From NCBI GenBank assembly GCA_017507805.1, contig JAFWAC010000021.1, positions 1 to 64,000 on the forward strand: a DNA stretch of 64,000 nucleotides, given 5' to 3'. This DNA is from Clostridia bacterium (GTDB taxonomy: Bacteria > Bacillota > Clostridia > Oscillospirales > Acutalibacteraceae). The notes under the pieces were generated by a model. The model was not told where the DNA came from. It saw only the letters and a list, made by a program, of their open reading frames with translations, and did not search any database. The position numbers and the translations under genes are program-made. The stretch's first letter is position 1; every line of letters begins with the position of its first letter. Shown one piece after another: positions 43,844 to 52,823 of the stretch.

Positions 43844-44170
43844 AATTATAGTTTAGCGCAGAGATAAAAAGAACATTCCGTAGGGAACGACCTGTGTGTC
43901 GTTCCGTTAAAGATTGATGGATTTTAACGAGGCAACCTATGTGTTGCCCCCTACAAAATGTCAATTAAATTAGTGCGCTAAACTATAATTTATATGTATT
44001 ACACCATCGGGGTATTAGGTTGCGATTTTGCAGAATAAAAAGGTGGATTGACCGCCGCGGCACGCGCTAAACTATAATTTATATGTATTTACACCATCGG
44101 GGTATTAGGTTGCGATTTTGCAGAATAAAAAGGCGGATTGACCGCCGCGGCACGCGGCAAACTATAATTT
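43844..44170. repeat. Composite family A element with tandem 90-bp units and an internal family B copy
   Basis: Inverted terminal sequences AATTATAGTTTAGCGC (43844-43859) and GCGGCAAACTATAATTT (44154-44170) bound the element. Inside are a family B copy (43880-43954) and family A units starting at 43975 and 44064, with the third copy of the end at 44154; the spacing is 89 and 90 bp. Each unit contains the GG(C/T)GG-ATTGA-CCGCC hairpin, a terminator-like structure on the - strand, downstream of galK. The rest of 43796-44286 holds nothing else except the galK terminator. Confidence 0.85.
43880..43954. repeat. Family B repeat, copy 2 (right arm diverged)
   Basis: 75 bp beginning GTAGGGAACGACCTGTGTGT and ending CCCCCTAC, the same length as 9140-9214. 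The left arm is a near-exact match to copy 1; the right arm instead forms its own hairpin GGCAAC-CTATGT-GTTGCC. Confidence 0.8.
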
Positions 44171-44197
44171 ATATTTCAAATAAGTTGCTTAAAAATT

Positions 44198-44245
44198 AAG
44201 AATGCAGAAGAAGCTTGATTTTTCACTTCTTCTGCATTCTTTTTT
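44198..44245. terminator. Terminator of galK-ackA
   Basis: A 16-bp stem AAGAATGCAGAAGAAG / CTTCTTCTGCATTCTT with a T run on the + side and TTAATTTTTAA on the - side. It ends the minus-strand ackA-galK transcript. Confidence 0.85.
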
Positions 44246-44286
44246 AACTGATTTTATATTTGGCTTTAGCGGTCGGATAAAAGCCG

Positions 44287-45561
44287 TTAAATTTTCAGCT
44301 CATAACCGCCAACGGGACGGATGTTAAGCACACAACAGCTTCCCTCACCGAAAACCGCTTCTATCATCTGCTTGTAATCGGCAAGTCTTTCTGTCGGGAT
44401 ATAGCACTGAATAGTACCTGCAAAGCCGCCACCGTGAACGCGGCAGGCACCCTTACCCCCAAGGAATTTTCTTGTGAGGGCAATCGCAAGAGACAAGCCC
44501 TGCTCTGCAACGGCAGAGTTGGAATAAAGGTTTTGCAGATAATCGAAGGAGGATTCGCCCGAAGCGTTAACCAGCTTTAAAAAGCCCTCAAAGTCGCCTG
44601 CCTTTAATGCCGCAAGCTGTTCCAAAACGCGCGGTTGCTCGTTCAGGAAATGGAAGGCACGCAATATTGCGCGGTCGCTGTACTCTGCGCGGAGCCTGCC
44701 TAATTCCGAATAAAATCTTTCGGGGTCGGCATCCCTTAAAAAGTCAACACCCAAGGCGTTGCTTATCTGCTTGCACTCGATTGTGATGTCGGCATAATCC
44801 TGTGTGAGATTTGCGTGGTCACCGCCTGTATCCACAACACAAAGGGTGTAGCCGAAGCTGTTGATATCAAGCTCAACGCTTTCGCTTATGGGATTTTTCG
44901 GATCGGCAAAATCAGCGTATGTAAAGCCGCCCAGCGAGCTTGCCATCTGGTCAAGCAGACCGCAGGGCTTGCCGAAAAATTCCTTTTCCGCAAACTGACC
45001 GATTTTTGCAATTTCCACTGCATCGGTTTCGCCGCCGTTAAAAAGACGGTTCACAATATTTCCAACCAAGACCTCAAAGGCGGCAGAGGAGGAAAGACCC
45101 GAGCCTTTAAGTACATTTGAGGTGGTGTAGGCATTAAAGCCGCCTAAAACACAGCCCATTTCGGCAAAACGGCTGCAAACACCGCGAATAAGTGCGGCGG
45201 CTCTGCCTGTTTCCTGCGGCTTTCTTTCAAGCTCGGTTATATTGATGCTGTCCATATCATAGCCCTCTGACTTAATGCGGATAACATCCTCACCATTGAG
45301 GGAAACCACAGCAATAACATCTAAATTAACACTGCCTGCAAGAATAGAGCCGTGCTGGTGGTCGGTATGGTTGCCGCCAACCTCTGTTCTGCCGGGGGCG
45401 CTGAAAAGGCGGATTTCACCCGACTGCGGATAAAGCGCTTCAAAGCTTTCACAGGCAGAAAGGTATCTCTTTTGCGCTGAGGCAACATCACCGTAAAGCA
45501 TTTTGAAGGTTTGGTCAAATTTACCTTCAGCGATTGCCGACTTAATCTCAGATATATTCAT
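44287..45561 (-). CDS. galK: Galactokinase
   Basis: About 424 residues of the GHMP kinase superfamily. The galactokinase signature GRTEVGGNHTDHQHG is near residue 57, the phosphate loop VLKGSGLSSSAAFE near 150, and the C-terminal motif ACRVHGGGFAGTIQCY follows. It phosphorylates galactose for the Leloir pathway. The start is ambiguous: ATG 45561 has better RBS spacing than ATG 45564. It lies 12-15 nt after ackA on the same strand; galT and galE are not present. Confidence 0.92.
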   Translation of the reverse strand: MNISEIKSAIAEGKFDQTFKMLYGDVASAQKRYLSACESFEALYPQSGEIRLFSAPGRTEVGGNHTDHQHGSILAGSVNLDVIAVVSLNGEDVIRIKSEGYDMDSINITELERKPQETGRAAALIRGVCSRFAEMGCVLGGFNAYTTSNVLKGSGLSSSAAFEVLVGNIVNRLFNGGETDAVEIAKIGQFAEKEFFGKPCGLLDQMASSLGGFTYADFADPKNPISESVELDINSFGYTLCVVDTGGDHANLTQDYADITIECKQISNALGVDFLRDADPERFYSELGRLRAEYSDRAILRAFHFLNEQPRVLEQLAALKAGDFEGFLKLVNASGESSFDYLQNLYSNSAVAEQGLSLAIALTRKFLGGKGACRVHGGGFAGTIQCYIPTERLADYKQMIEAVFGEGSCCVLNIRPVGGYELKI

Positions 45562-45576
45562 CATTAAACCTCACAG

Positions 45577-46767
45577 TTATTTTGAAATGATGGCTAAGGT
45601 ATCTCTTGCGATAGCAAGCTCCTCGTTGGTAGGAATAATGTAAACCTCAACCGCGCTGTCATCGGTGGAAATCTTAATTTCTTCGCCTCTGATACCGTTT
45701 TTAGCATCGTCAAGCTTAAGACCTGTAAAGGTAAGGCTTTCGCAAACAGCCTTGCGCAAAGCGCCGTCATTCTCACCGATACCGCCTGTGAATACGATTG
45801 CATCCACGCCGTTCATAGCGGCAATGTAGGAGCCGATGAACTTGATTATCTGGTAGCGCTGCATTTCGATTGCAAGCTGAGCGCGCTCATTGCCTGCGTC
45901 AGCCGCCGCCTGAACATCGCGGTTGTCATTGGAAACACCCGAAATGCCCAAAACACCCGATTCCTTGTTCATAATACGGTCCAAATCCTTGAGTGAAAGG
46001 TTTTCCTTTTCACCGATAAAGGTTACAGCCGAGGGGTCAAGTGTACCTGTGCGGGTACCCATCATAAAACCGTCAAGCGGGGTAAGTCCCATTGTGGTAT
46101 CCACACACTTACCGTCCTTAATTGCGGTAATGGAGCAACCGTTGCCCAAGTGGCAGGTGATTATCTTGCTGTCCTTCTTGCCGACAAGCTCGGTTGCGCG
46201 TGTGCCTACAAAGCGGTGAGATGTACCGTGGAAGCCGTACTTGCGGATTTTGTACTTTTCGTAATACTCATAGGGCAGAGCATACATATAAGCCTTGGGC
46301 TCCATTGTCTGGTGGAAGGATGTGTCAAATACCGCAACCTGCGGAATTTCCTTGCCGAAGGTTTTGATGCAGGCCTCAATACCCAAAATATTTGCAGGGT
46401 TATGAAGGGGTGCCAAATCGCTCCACTCAACCATTTTTCCGATAACCTCGTCTGTAATGAGGCAGGAATCGGTGAAATCACTACCGCCCTGAACTGCGCG
46501 GTGACCGATAGCAGTAACCTCATCAAAGGAATCGATAACCTTGGCATCGCTTTTGGTGAGTGCGTAAACTACTGCTTCGAATGCCTCGCTGTGGGTGGGC
46601 ATTGCGGTTTCGGCATTGTAGGTTCTGCCGTCCGCCGCCTTGTGTGAAATAACACCGCTTACGCCGATTCTCTCACAAAGGCCTTTACAAAGCACCTGCT
46701 CGTTTTCCATATCAATTAACTGATATTTGAGGGATGAGCTACCTGCATTAACAACAAAAATTTTCAT
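45577..46767 (-). CDS. ackA: Acetate kinase
   Basis: 396 residues. The ASKHA motifs are in place: VVNAGSSSLKYQ at the N-terminus, VFDTSFHQTM, RKYGFHGTSHRFV, HLGNGCSITAI and VFTGGIGENDG. It makes ATP and acetate from acetyl phosphate, the main substrate-level phosphorylation step of fermenting Clostridia. RBS CGGAGG precedes ATG 46767. pta is not adjacent; galK follows. Confidence 0.97.
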   Translation of the reverse strand: MKIFVVNAGSSSLKYQLIDMENEQVLCKGLCERIGVSGVISHKAADGRTYNAETAMPTHSEAFEAVVYALTKSDAKVIDSFDEVTAIGHRAVQGGSDFTDSCLITDEVIGKMVEWSDLAPLHNPANILGIEACIKTFGKEIPQVAVFDTSFHQTMEPKAYMYALPYEYYEKYKIRKYGFHGTSHRFVGTRATELVGKKDSKIITCHLGNGCSITAIKDGKCVDTTMGLTPLDGFMMGTRTGTLDPSAVTFIGEKENLSLKDLDRIMNKESGVLGISGVSNDNRDVQAAADAGNERAQLAIEMQRYQIIKFIGSYIAAMNGVDAIVFTGGIGENDGALRKAVCESLTFTGLKLDDAKNGIRGEEIKISTDDSAVEVYIIPTNEELAIARDTLAIISK

Positions 46768-46885
46768 TTTTAATCCTCCGTTTTCAAAACCTATTGAATA
46801 TGTTTTAAAAATATGATAAATTATACTATATATAATACTTTATAGCGGAAGGTTTTTCAAGTTTTTTTTGCAAAGAAGTGGTAAT

Positions 46886-48055
46886 TTGGGTGTAATCGGA
46901 ATAATTGCGGAATTTAATCCCCTCCATAAGGGACACGAATATCTTATAAACGAGGCAAAAAAGCAGGGCACGGTTGTCTGCGTTATAAGCGGAAACTTTG
47001 TTCAGCGGGGTGATACCGCCATTGCCGAAAAACGGGTGCGCGCCCTGGCGGCGCTCAGGTGCGGAGCCGATTTGGTGATTGAACTGCCTGTGATTTGGTC
47101 AATGTCAACCGCGCAAAGCTTTGCTTTGGGCGGCGTTTCGGCACTAAAGGCGGCAGGCTGTGACAAAATAATGTTCGGCAGTGAGTGCGGAAATATATCC
47201 AAACTGCTGATGGCGGCAGATATTTTGCAAAGCTCCGCTTTTTCTGAAAAATTAAATAGTGAGCTTAAAAGCGGTATAACCTTTGCCAAGGCAAGGCAAA
47301 ACGCGGCTGAGGCATTGGGGCTGAAAGAGGGGGTTTTAAGCGGAGCTAATAATAATCTCGCTATTGAATATATCTTAGCCGCAAGGTCATTGGGATTTGC
47401 TTGCGAATTTGAAACGGTGGCGCGCAGGGGTGCAGGGCACGACACCTCGGACATAGGGGAGTTTGTTTCCGCCTCGCTTTTAAGGGAAAAAATGCTTGCA
47501 GGAGAGCTTGAGTTTTGCCGCCGCTATATGCCGCAAGCAAGTGCAGATTTAATTCTCGCCTCCCCGATTTCGGATATTGCCCGTTTGGACAGGGCAATTC
47601 TTGCGGTGCTGAGAGCTAAATCGCAAAAAGACCTCGCAAGGCTTCCCGATATAAGCGAGGGAGTAGAAAATAAGCTTTTTTCTGCAATAAGACTTGCAAC
47701 CGACCTTGAAGGGTTGTATAATACAGTAAAGGTCAAGCGTTACACCCACGCACGCATACGCAGATTGGCGCTTTCTGCCTTCCTGGGGTTTGACAATTCT
47801 TATTTTATGAAGCCTGTTCCCTTTTTGCGGATTTTGGGCTTTAATTCAAGAGGAGAGCTTCATCTTAAAGAGTGTCTTTCAAAATCCGAAATTCCGCTTG
47901 TTCTGCGCACAGCAGATATAAATTCCCTCTCGGACAGTGCAAAAAAGGTTTTTGAAACCGAAAGCAGGGCGACCGACCTTTATTCTCTTTCATTACCGCA
48001 GCCTTTGGAATGCGGATTGGAATATACATCAAAAATCATTAAATTGGAGTGTTGA
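46886..48055 (+). CDS. tmcAL: tRNA(Met) cytidine acetate ligase TmcAL (YlbM)
   Basis: About 389 residues. The nucleotidyltransferase motif GIIAEFNPLHKGHEYLI with HKGH, and SGNFVQRGDTAIAEKRVR, are the TmcAL signature; the helical C-terminal half contains RYTHARIRRLALSAFLG. TmcAL uses acetate and ATP to make N4-acetylcytidine at the wobble position of elongator tRNA-Met. The RBS is weak; TTG 46886 or TTG 46868 could be the start. Divergent from ackA, with TATAAT at 46831-46836. Confidence 0.92.
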   Translation: MGVIGIIAEFNPLHKGHEYLINEAKKQGTVVCVISGNFVQRGDTAIAEKRVRALAALRCGADLVIELPVIWSMSTAQSFALGGVSALKAAGCDKIMFGSECGNISKLLMAADILQSSAFSEKLNSELKSGITFAKARQNAAEALGLKEGVLSGANNNLAIEYILAARSLGFACEFETVARRGAGHDTSDIGEFVSASLLREKMLAGELEFCRRYMPQASADLILASPISDIARLDRAILAVLRAKSQKDLARLPDISEGVENKLFSAIRLATDLEGLYNTVKVKRYTHARIRRLALSAFLGFDNSYFMKPVPFLRILGFNSRGELHLKECLSKSEIPLVLRTADINSLSDSAKKVFETESRATDLYSLSLPQPLECGLEYTSKIIKLEC

Positions 48056-48058
48056 CAA

Positions 48059-48991
48059 GTGATTACAGTAAAAGAAATTGCAGAATTTAAGGATTACGGA
48101 AAGTGCGTAAGCATCTCAAACGGCACAATCGAGGCTTATGTTACGGTGGATATAGGTCCGCGTATCATTAAATTCGGATTTGTGGACGGTCAGAATTTTA
48201 TGTGCGACAACCGCGCTGAGCTTGGTTGCAAGGATGATTCTCCATATACCGAATTTTTCGGTGAAGGCAGAAAATGGGAAAGCTTCGGCGGCCACAGAAT
48301 CTGGCTTTCTCCCGAGTCTTATCCTGAGACCTACACCCCCGATGACAAGCCCGTAAAATATATGATTACCGAAAGCGGTGCCCTTTTCATTCCCGAGGAG
48401 GATGTGGAAATCGGAGTTGCCAAGACCTTGGAGCTTAAAATGGCAGAGGACGGCACCGATATGCAGGTTATTATGAGGGTTAAGAACATAGAAAAAACCG
48501 AAAAGGAATTTTCAATCTGGGGACTTTCGGTTTGCTCACAGAACGGCACCCTCATTGTTCCTATGAACACAAACGACACGGGGCTTCTTTCTAACCGCAT
48601 AATTTCTGTTTGGCCCTATACCGATATGAGCAGTGACCGAATTTATTGGGGCAAGAAATATGTTACCTTAAGACAGGACCCTGCCGCCAAAGCACCCGTT
48701 AAGCTGGGCTTTGACCTTAACTGCGGTACTGCCTACTATGTAATGGGAGACGAAATTCTCCGCAAGGTTTACGAGACAAAGCACCCGGAGGCTAAGTATC
48801 CTGACGGCGGTTGCTCCTTTGAGACCTACACCAATGCCGCAATGCTTGAATTTGAAACCCTGAGCGAGCTTAAAACCGTGGCTTACGGCGAGGAAAGCGA
48901 GCTTGTTGAGAATTGGAGCCTTTTGAAGAAGCCCTGCGAGGTTGATTTAAGAAACGATGCTTCCATTGATGAAATGATCGAAAAATTATAA
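48059..48991 (+). CDS. Hypothetical protein with galactose-mutarotase-like features
   Basis: 310 residues, no signal or membrane segment, beta-rich. IEAYVTVDIGPRIIKFGFVD and WESFGGHRIWLSPESYP look like the beta-sandwich core of aldose-1-epimerase-like (DUF4380-type) proteins, where a His/Glu pair binds sugar; the C-terminal half has TYTNAAMLEFETLSEL, also typical. No catalytic assignment is certain. GTG 48059 has GGAG upstream; 3 nt after tmcAL, so probably the same transcript. Confidence 0.55.
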   Translation: MITVKEIAEFKDYGKCVSISNGTIEAYVTVDIGPRIIKFGFVDGQNFMCDNRAELGCKDDSPYTEFFGEGRKWESFGGHRIWLSPESYPETYTPDDKPVKYMITESGALFIPEEDVEIGVAKTLELKMAEDGTDMQVIMRVKNIEKTEKEFSIWGLSVCSQNGTLIVPMNTNDTGLLSNRIISVWPYTDMSSDRIYWGKKYVTLRQDPAAKAPVKLGFDLNCGTAYYVMGDEILRKVYETKHPEAKYPDGGCSFETYTNAAMLEFETLSELKTVAYGEESELVENWSLLKKPCEVDLRNDASIDEMIEKL

Positions 48992-49172
48992 TAGTGTAAA
49001 AGGATTTTACGGACAGTCGAGGACGCCTGTCCCTACGATATATCATTATTGTTTTTGCATCAAACCAAGATTTGGATAACAAATCAGTAAACAGAAACAA
49101 AAGTGTTAAAAAGCGGTAGAGGCTTCGTTTTAGCTTCTACCGCTTGATTTTTGACAGATGACAAATTAAATG
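48992..49172. other. Intergenic region with partial repeat and terminator
   Basis: Contains a fragment related to family B (CGGACAGTCGAGGACG, ending CCTGTCCCTACGATATATCA, 49008-49049) that resembles the right half of the 25290-25330 element, and a terminator at 49111-49150. No coding potential is visible. Confidence 0.6.
49111..49150. terminator. Terminator after the mutarotase-like gene
   Basis: AAGCGGTAGA / TCTACCGCTT (10 bp, extended by an internal GGCT/AGCT pairing) followed by GATTTTTGAC. Confidence 0.75.
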
Positions 49173-49280
49173 GTAGGGGAGGCGTTCCGCCTCCCGTTCG
49201 GTTTCTTTGCGGGAGGGGCGTCTCGGTCGGTGCTTCTGCTTTGCAGAGGTGTCCGCAGGACACCCGCACCCCTCCCCTAC
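49173..49280. repeat. Family C repeat, copy 2
   Basis: 108 bp, starting GTAGGGGAGGCGTTCC and ending ACCCCTCCCCTAC. It shares the TCGGTGCTTCTGCTTTGCAG and AGGTGTCCGCAGGACACC parts with 9625-9752. CTA at 49277-49279 is the TAG stop codon of the ECF S component gene read on the - strand. Confidence 0.8.
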
Positions 49281-49861
49281 TTCTTTTCGATGCTTAAAAC
49301 CCTGACGATTACAGGGCTTAAAATTATGTTGGATGCCAGCTCGAAAAGGAAATTTCCGCCGACAAGCCCTAAGAACATATACTCAAATGTTCCGCCAAAG
49401 CCGCTAAGCAGTCCCCATTCGGTAACGGCTTCCATAAAGAATACCACACAGCCGAGCAGGAAAATGCCGGTGTTCACAATCGGGCAGACAATCGCCGCCG
49501 CGATAACAGCAACATAGCGGTTGTATTTTTCAAGTGCCTTGTAAACAAGACCTGCCGCCAGACCGCAGGCAGTTCCCTTTAGCAAGACGGTGACTATCGT
49601 GCCGAAAATGTCAATTGCCATAAAAGCCGCCGCATCTCCGCTTATCAAAACGATTGCGCCAAAGACAAAGCCCAACCACGCACCGATTTTAATTCCGCAC
49701 ATCGCGGCGCCTATAACTATAGGTATAAGCACAAGCGAGATTGAAAACGGCCCGAAGCGGATAAAAGAACCCATTAACTGCAAAACGATTACGATTGCCG
49801 TCAACACAGCTCCCAGAACCAAGCCTTTGATTTGTTCCCTTTTTTTGTTTGTTTTTTCCAT
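49277..49861 (-). CDS. ECF transporter S component, possibly pantothenate-specific
   Basis: 194 residues, six hydrophobic segments. The N-terminal block LVLGAVLTAIVIVLQLMGSF, followed by SISLVLIPIVIGAAMCG, is usual for S components that bind vitamins and share an ECF energising module. Located directly downstream of coaX, it most likely handles pantothenate, comparable to PanT, but sequence alone cannot fix the substrate. RBS CGGAGG precedes ATG 49861. The TAG stop is provided by a family C repeat. Confidence 0.75.
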   Translation of the reverse strand: MEKTNKKREQIKGLVLGAVLTAIVIVLQLMGSFIRFGPFSISLVLIPIVIGAAMCGIKIGAWLGFVFGAIVLISGDAAAFMAIDIFGTIVTVLLKGTACGLAAGLVYKALEKYNRYVAVIAAAIVCPIVNTGIFLLGCVVFFMEAVTEWGLLSGFGGTFEYMFLGLVGGNFLFELASNIILSPVIVRVLSIEKK

Positions 49862-49930
49862 AAAAATTACCTCCGATGCTATCCTTTAAAAGGTATAGCT
49901 CTTTTTAATATTTATGTTATCTGACAAAAG

Positions 49931-50695
49931 TCAGTTGTTTTTTTCGTATATAGCGCGAAGTCCGTCCAAAAGCAGATTTTCATTATATATTATATTGCGG
50001 TTGCAGTGAACGATTATTTCCCTTGAAAGTCCGCCCGTTGCGACAACGGTGGGAATTTCGCCAAGCTCCTCCTCAATTTTATCGAGCAGACCGTCCAGCA
50101 TTGCGGCGGTGCCGTAAACCAGCCCCGATTGCATACTTTCGGCAGTATTTGTGCCGATAACCGTACCCGGCGCTTCTATCGGAATGGAGGTTAGCAAGGC
50201 GGTGTTTTCGGCAAGGGCTTTAAGTGTCAGCCGTACTCCCGCCGCGATGATACCGCCCAAAAATGTACCGTTGCGGTCAAGGACACTGAGTGTTGAAGCA
50301 GTGCCCATATCAATAACCACGCAGGGCATTGTGTAGGCATCGAGCGCACCGACAGCCCCTGCAACAAGGTCGGCACCAAGCTGGGCAGGGTTATCTATCT
50401 TGATATTAAGCCCTGTTTTCACACCCGGTCCCAGCATAAGGGGGACAATGTGGCAGAGCTTTGAAACGGCATTGCTCACGCTTTTACCCACAGACGGCAC
50501 AACCGAGGCGATTATACAGTCCTCGATATCCTCACCCGAAAATCCGTAAAGCCCTAAGAGATTTTGCATCTCAACGGCATATTGGTCGTCCGTTTTCTTT
50601 TGCTCGGTGGCGAGCCTTGCGGTAAACACAAGCACATTGGCGTCATAAGCTCCAAGGGTTATGTTTGTGTTGCCTATATCAATCGTTAAAAGCAT
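49931..50695 (-). CDS. coaX: Type III pantothenate kinase
   Basis: 254 residues of the ASKHA fold. LLTIDIGNTNITLG at the N-terminus is the phosphate loop, GADLVAGAVGA holds the catalytic Asp, and VIDMGTASTLSVLD and VVATGGLS follow. It phosphorylates pantothenate in the first step of coenzyme A synthesis and is usually K+-dependent and not feedback-inhibited. The gene is 15 nt after glgB on the same strand; the ECF S component follows. Confidence 0.95.
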   Translation of the reverse strand: MLLTIDIGNTNITLGAYDANVLVFTARLATEQKKTDDQYAVEMQNLLGLYGFSGEDIEDCIIASVVPSVGKSVSNAVSKLCHIVPLMLGPGVKTGLNIKIDNPAQLGADLVAGAVGALDAYTMPCVVIDMGTASTLSVLDRNGTFLGGIIAAGVRLTLKALAENTALLTSIPIEAPGTVIGTNTAESMQSGLVYGTAAMLDGLLDKIEEELGEIPTVVATGGLSREIIVHCNRNIIYNENLLLDGLRAIYEKNN

Positions 50696-50710
50696 TTGCT
50701 TTGCCTCCCT

Positions 50711-52717
50711 TTAGTATGTCCGATTTTTCGGTTTGGTTGTCCGCACAAGGCAAACCGCCGTGCGTGCAGGCAGATACATCTCAAAGCCCACACCGCGGTC
50801 TCCGATATTTTCCGCCTTGTAAACATATTCCTTGTCAATGCGGTCCCAACCGCCGAAAGCGGCATCATCGGTTGAAAGAAGCGGAATATATTTACCCTTA
50901 GACGGGGTGTTGATAAAATACGGGTTATAGGAATTGTAAGGGCTGAAATTAAAGGCGAAAACCGCGCCGTTTCGCTCGTAAACCAAGACCTGCGCCCCTT
51001 CGTCAATATAAAGGCTTTGCGGCGCACAGGAGAAAAGCTTTCTCGTTTTTGCAAGCCGTACCAGCGCCTTGTCAAACTCACCGAGCCACTCATACTTTAA
51101 ATTCTTATCGTCTGCAAGGTGCCACTGTCTGCGGCAGTAATGATAGCTCCAGCCGTTACCCTCCCTTGGGAAATCAATCCATTCGGGATGACCGAATTCG
51201 TTGCCCATAAAGCTGAGGTAGCCCTCGCCCCCCAAGGTCAGGGTGATAAATCTTATCATTTTGTGCAGGGCAATTCCTCTGTCAATCACAAGGCTTTGGC
51301 AGTCCTTTGCCATATCGGTATACATCGCGCTGTCACAAAGACGGAACATAATAGTTTTGTCTCCAACAAGCGCCTGATCGTGCGACTCGGCATAGCCGAT
51401 GTATTTCTCCATCGGACGGCGGCTTGTCAGCTCGTGCCAGATATAGCGCATATTCCAAGCCTCGTCCGGAACGGTTTTAAGAAGCTTTATCCACATATCG
51501 GGAACACCCATCGAAAGGCGGTAATCAAAGCCGATACCACCCTCGCTTATGGGCAGGCACATTCCGGGCATAGCCGACATATCCTCGGCAATGGTGATGG
51601 CTTTTGTATTAACAAGTCTTATCAGCTCGTTGGCAAGCTGGAGATAGGTGATTGCCTCGGTATCGGTATTCATAGAGAAATATTTGCTGTAATCGGTGAA
51701 GGCGGCGCCTAAACCGTGGTCGTGATATATCATAGAGGTAACTCCGTCAAAGCGGAAACCGTCAAAACGGTATTCGGTCATCCAGAATTTAAGGTTGGAA
51801 AGCAGGAAATGAAGCACCTCGTTTTTGCCGTAATTAAAAAGCTTGGTGTCCCACGCAGGATGCTCACCGCGCGCGCCTACATGGAAAAATTGGTAATCGG
51901 TGCCGTCAAACTCATTAATTCCCTCGGCGGTGTTTTTAACCGCGTGAGAGTGAACAACATCTAAAAGCACAGCAATGCCCATCCCGTGGGCGGTGTCTAT
52001 AAGCCGTTTCAAATCATCAGGCTCACCAAAGCGGGAGGAGGCGGCAAAAAAGGAGGAAACCTGATACCCGAAGGAGCCGTAGTAAGGATGCTCCATTATC
52101 GCCATAATCTGAATAGTATTATACCCTTGTTTTTTTATTCTTGGCAGAATATTATCGGTAAATTCATTATATGTACCCACAGCGCCCTTTTCCTGCGCCA
52201 TTCCGATATGACATTCATATATAAACAGGTCCCTTTCGGGTGTGAATTTTTTGTTTTTCCATTTAAAGGGCGGCTTGTCGGTGATTTCGGCACACCAATT
52301 ATAGGTTACAGCATCCTGCACCACCCTTTTTGCGTAAAGGGGTATTTTTTCTGAAAGCTGACCGTTTTTTGAAATAACGGTTTTCACCTTGCACCCGCCA
52401 AAGAGGCAGTATTTACCCTCTAAATAAATCTCATAAACACCGTTGCCGATGTTAGAAAGCGGCAGCTCGGTGGGATTCCAGCCGTTCATATCCCCCATAA
52501 TGTAAACCGCGTCCGCGCCGGGCGCCCATTCTCTGTAAAACCAGCCGTTGCCCGCCTTGTGAAAGCCGAAATATTCGTGCCCGTTGGCAAAATCCAAAAG
52601 GGACGGGGCAGAGCTTAACAGCTCGGCCCGTTTTGAATTAAGGTTGGAAATGCGCCAAACAATGTCAGCACCGAAGGGTACTAAAAGCTTGTCGTATTCA
52701 AAAATCTTACATCCCAC
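50711..52717 (-). CDS. glgB: 1,4-alpha-glucan branching enzyme (eukaryote-like GH13_8)
   Basis: 668 residues. The N-terminal CBM48-type part has FYREWAPGADAVYIMGDMNGW; the catalytic barrel contains VLLDVVHSHAV, the nucleophile Asp near 320 (GFRFDGVTSM), the Glu near 376 (TIAEDMS) and the Asp near 446 (AESHDQALVGDKT). This sequence style is that of eukaryotic glycogen branching enzymes (GH13_8), not of E. coli GlgB (GH13_9). It forms alpha-1,6 branches in glycogen. Other glycogen genes are not adjacent. No strong RBS before ATG 52717. Confidence 0.92.
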   Translation of the reverse strand: MGCKIFEYDKLLVPFGADIVWRISNLNSKRAELLSSAPSLLDFANGHEYFGFHKAGNGWFYREWAPGADAVYIMGDMNGWNPTELPLSNIGNGVYEIYLEGKYCLFGGCKVKTVISKNGQLSEKIPLYAKRVVQDAVTYNWCAEITDKPPFKWKNKKFTPERDLFIYECHIGMAQEKGAVGTYNEFTDNILPRIKKQGYNTIQIMAIMEHPYYGSFGYQVSSFFAASSRFGEPDDLKRLIDTAHGMGIAVLLDVVHSHAVKNTAEGINEFDGTDYQFFHVGARGEHPAWDTKLFNYGKNEVLHFLLSNLKFWMTEYRFDGFRFDGVTSMIYHDHGLGAAFTDYSKYFSMNTDTEAITYLQLANELIRLVNTKAITIAEDMSAMPGMCLPISEGGIGFDYRLSMGVPDMWIKLLKTVPDEAWNMRYIWHELTSRRPMEKYIGYAESHDQALVGDKTIMFRLCDSAMYTDMAKDCQSLVIDRGIALHKMIRFITLTLGGEGYLSFMGNEFGHPEWIDFPREGNGWSYHYCRRQWHLADDKNLKYEWLGEFDKALVRLAKTRKLFSCAPQSLYIDEGAQVLVYERNGAVFAFNFSPYNSYNPYFINTPSKGKYIPLLSTDDAAFGGWDRIDKEYVYKAENIGDRGVGFEMYLPARTAVCLVRTTKPKNRTY

Positions 52718-52748
52718 GCCCGCAACCGCCTTTACCTGATTTCGATTT

Positions 52749-52778
52749 ATTTTACTACTTTTTTATGGCCGCTGTCAA
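52749..52778 (-). promoter_or_regulatory. Sigma-A promoter of glgB
   Basis: On the - strand TTGACA (52778-52773), an 18-bp spacer and TAAAAT (52754-52749), giving a short leader to ATG 52717. Confidence 0.78.
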
Positions 52779-52823
52779 GTGTTACGCGGTTAAACCCCTG
52801 AAAAACACAAATTAATTTTTTTC

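Noticed and set aside
43975-44170. Possible CRISPR array because of regularly spaced repeats
   Set aside because: The whole 89-90 bp unit is repeated without variable spacers, and no cas genes are present; these are tandem family A units.
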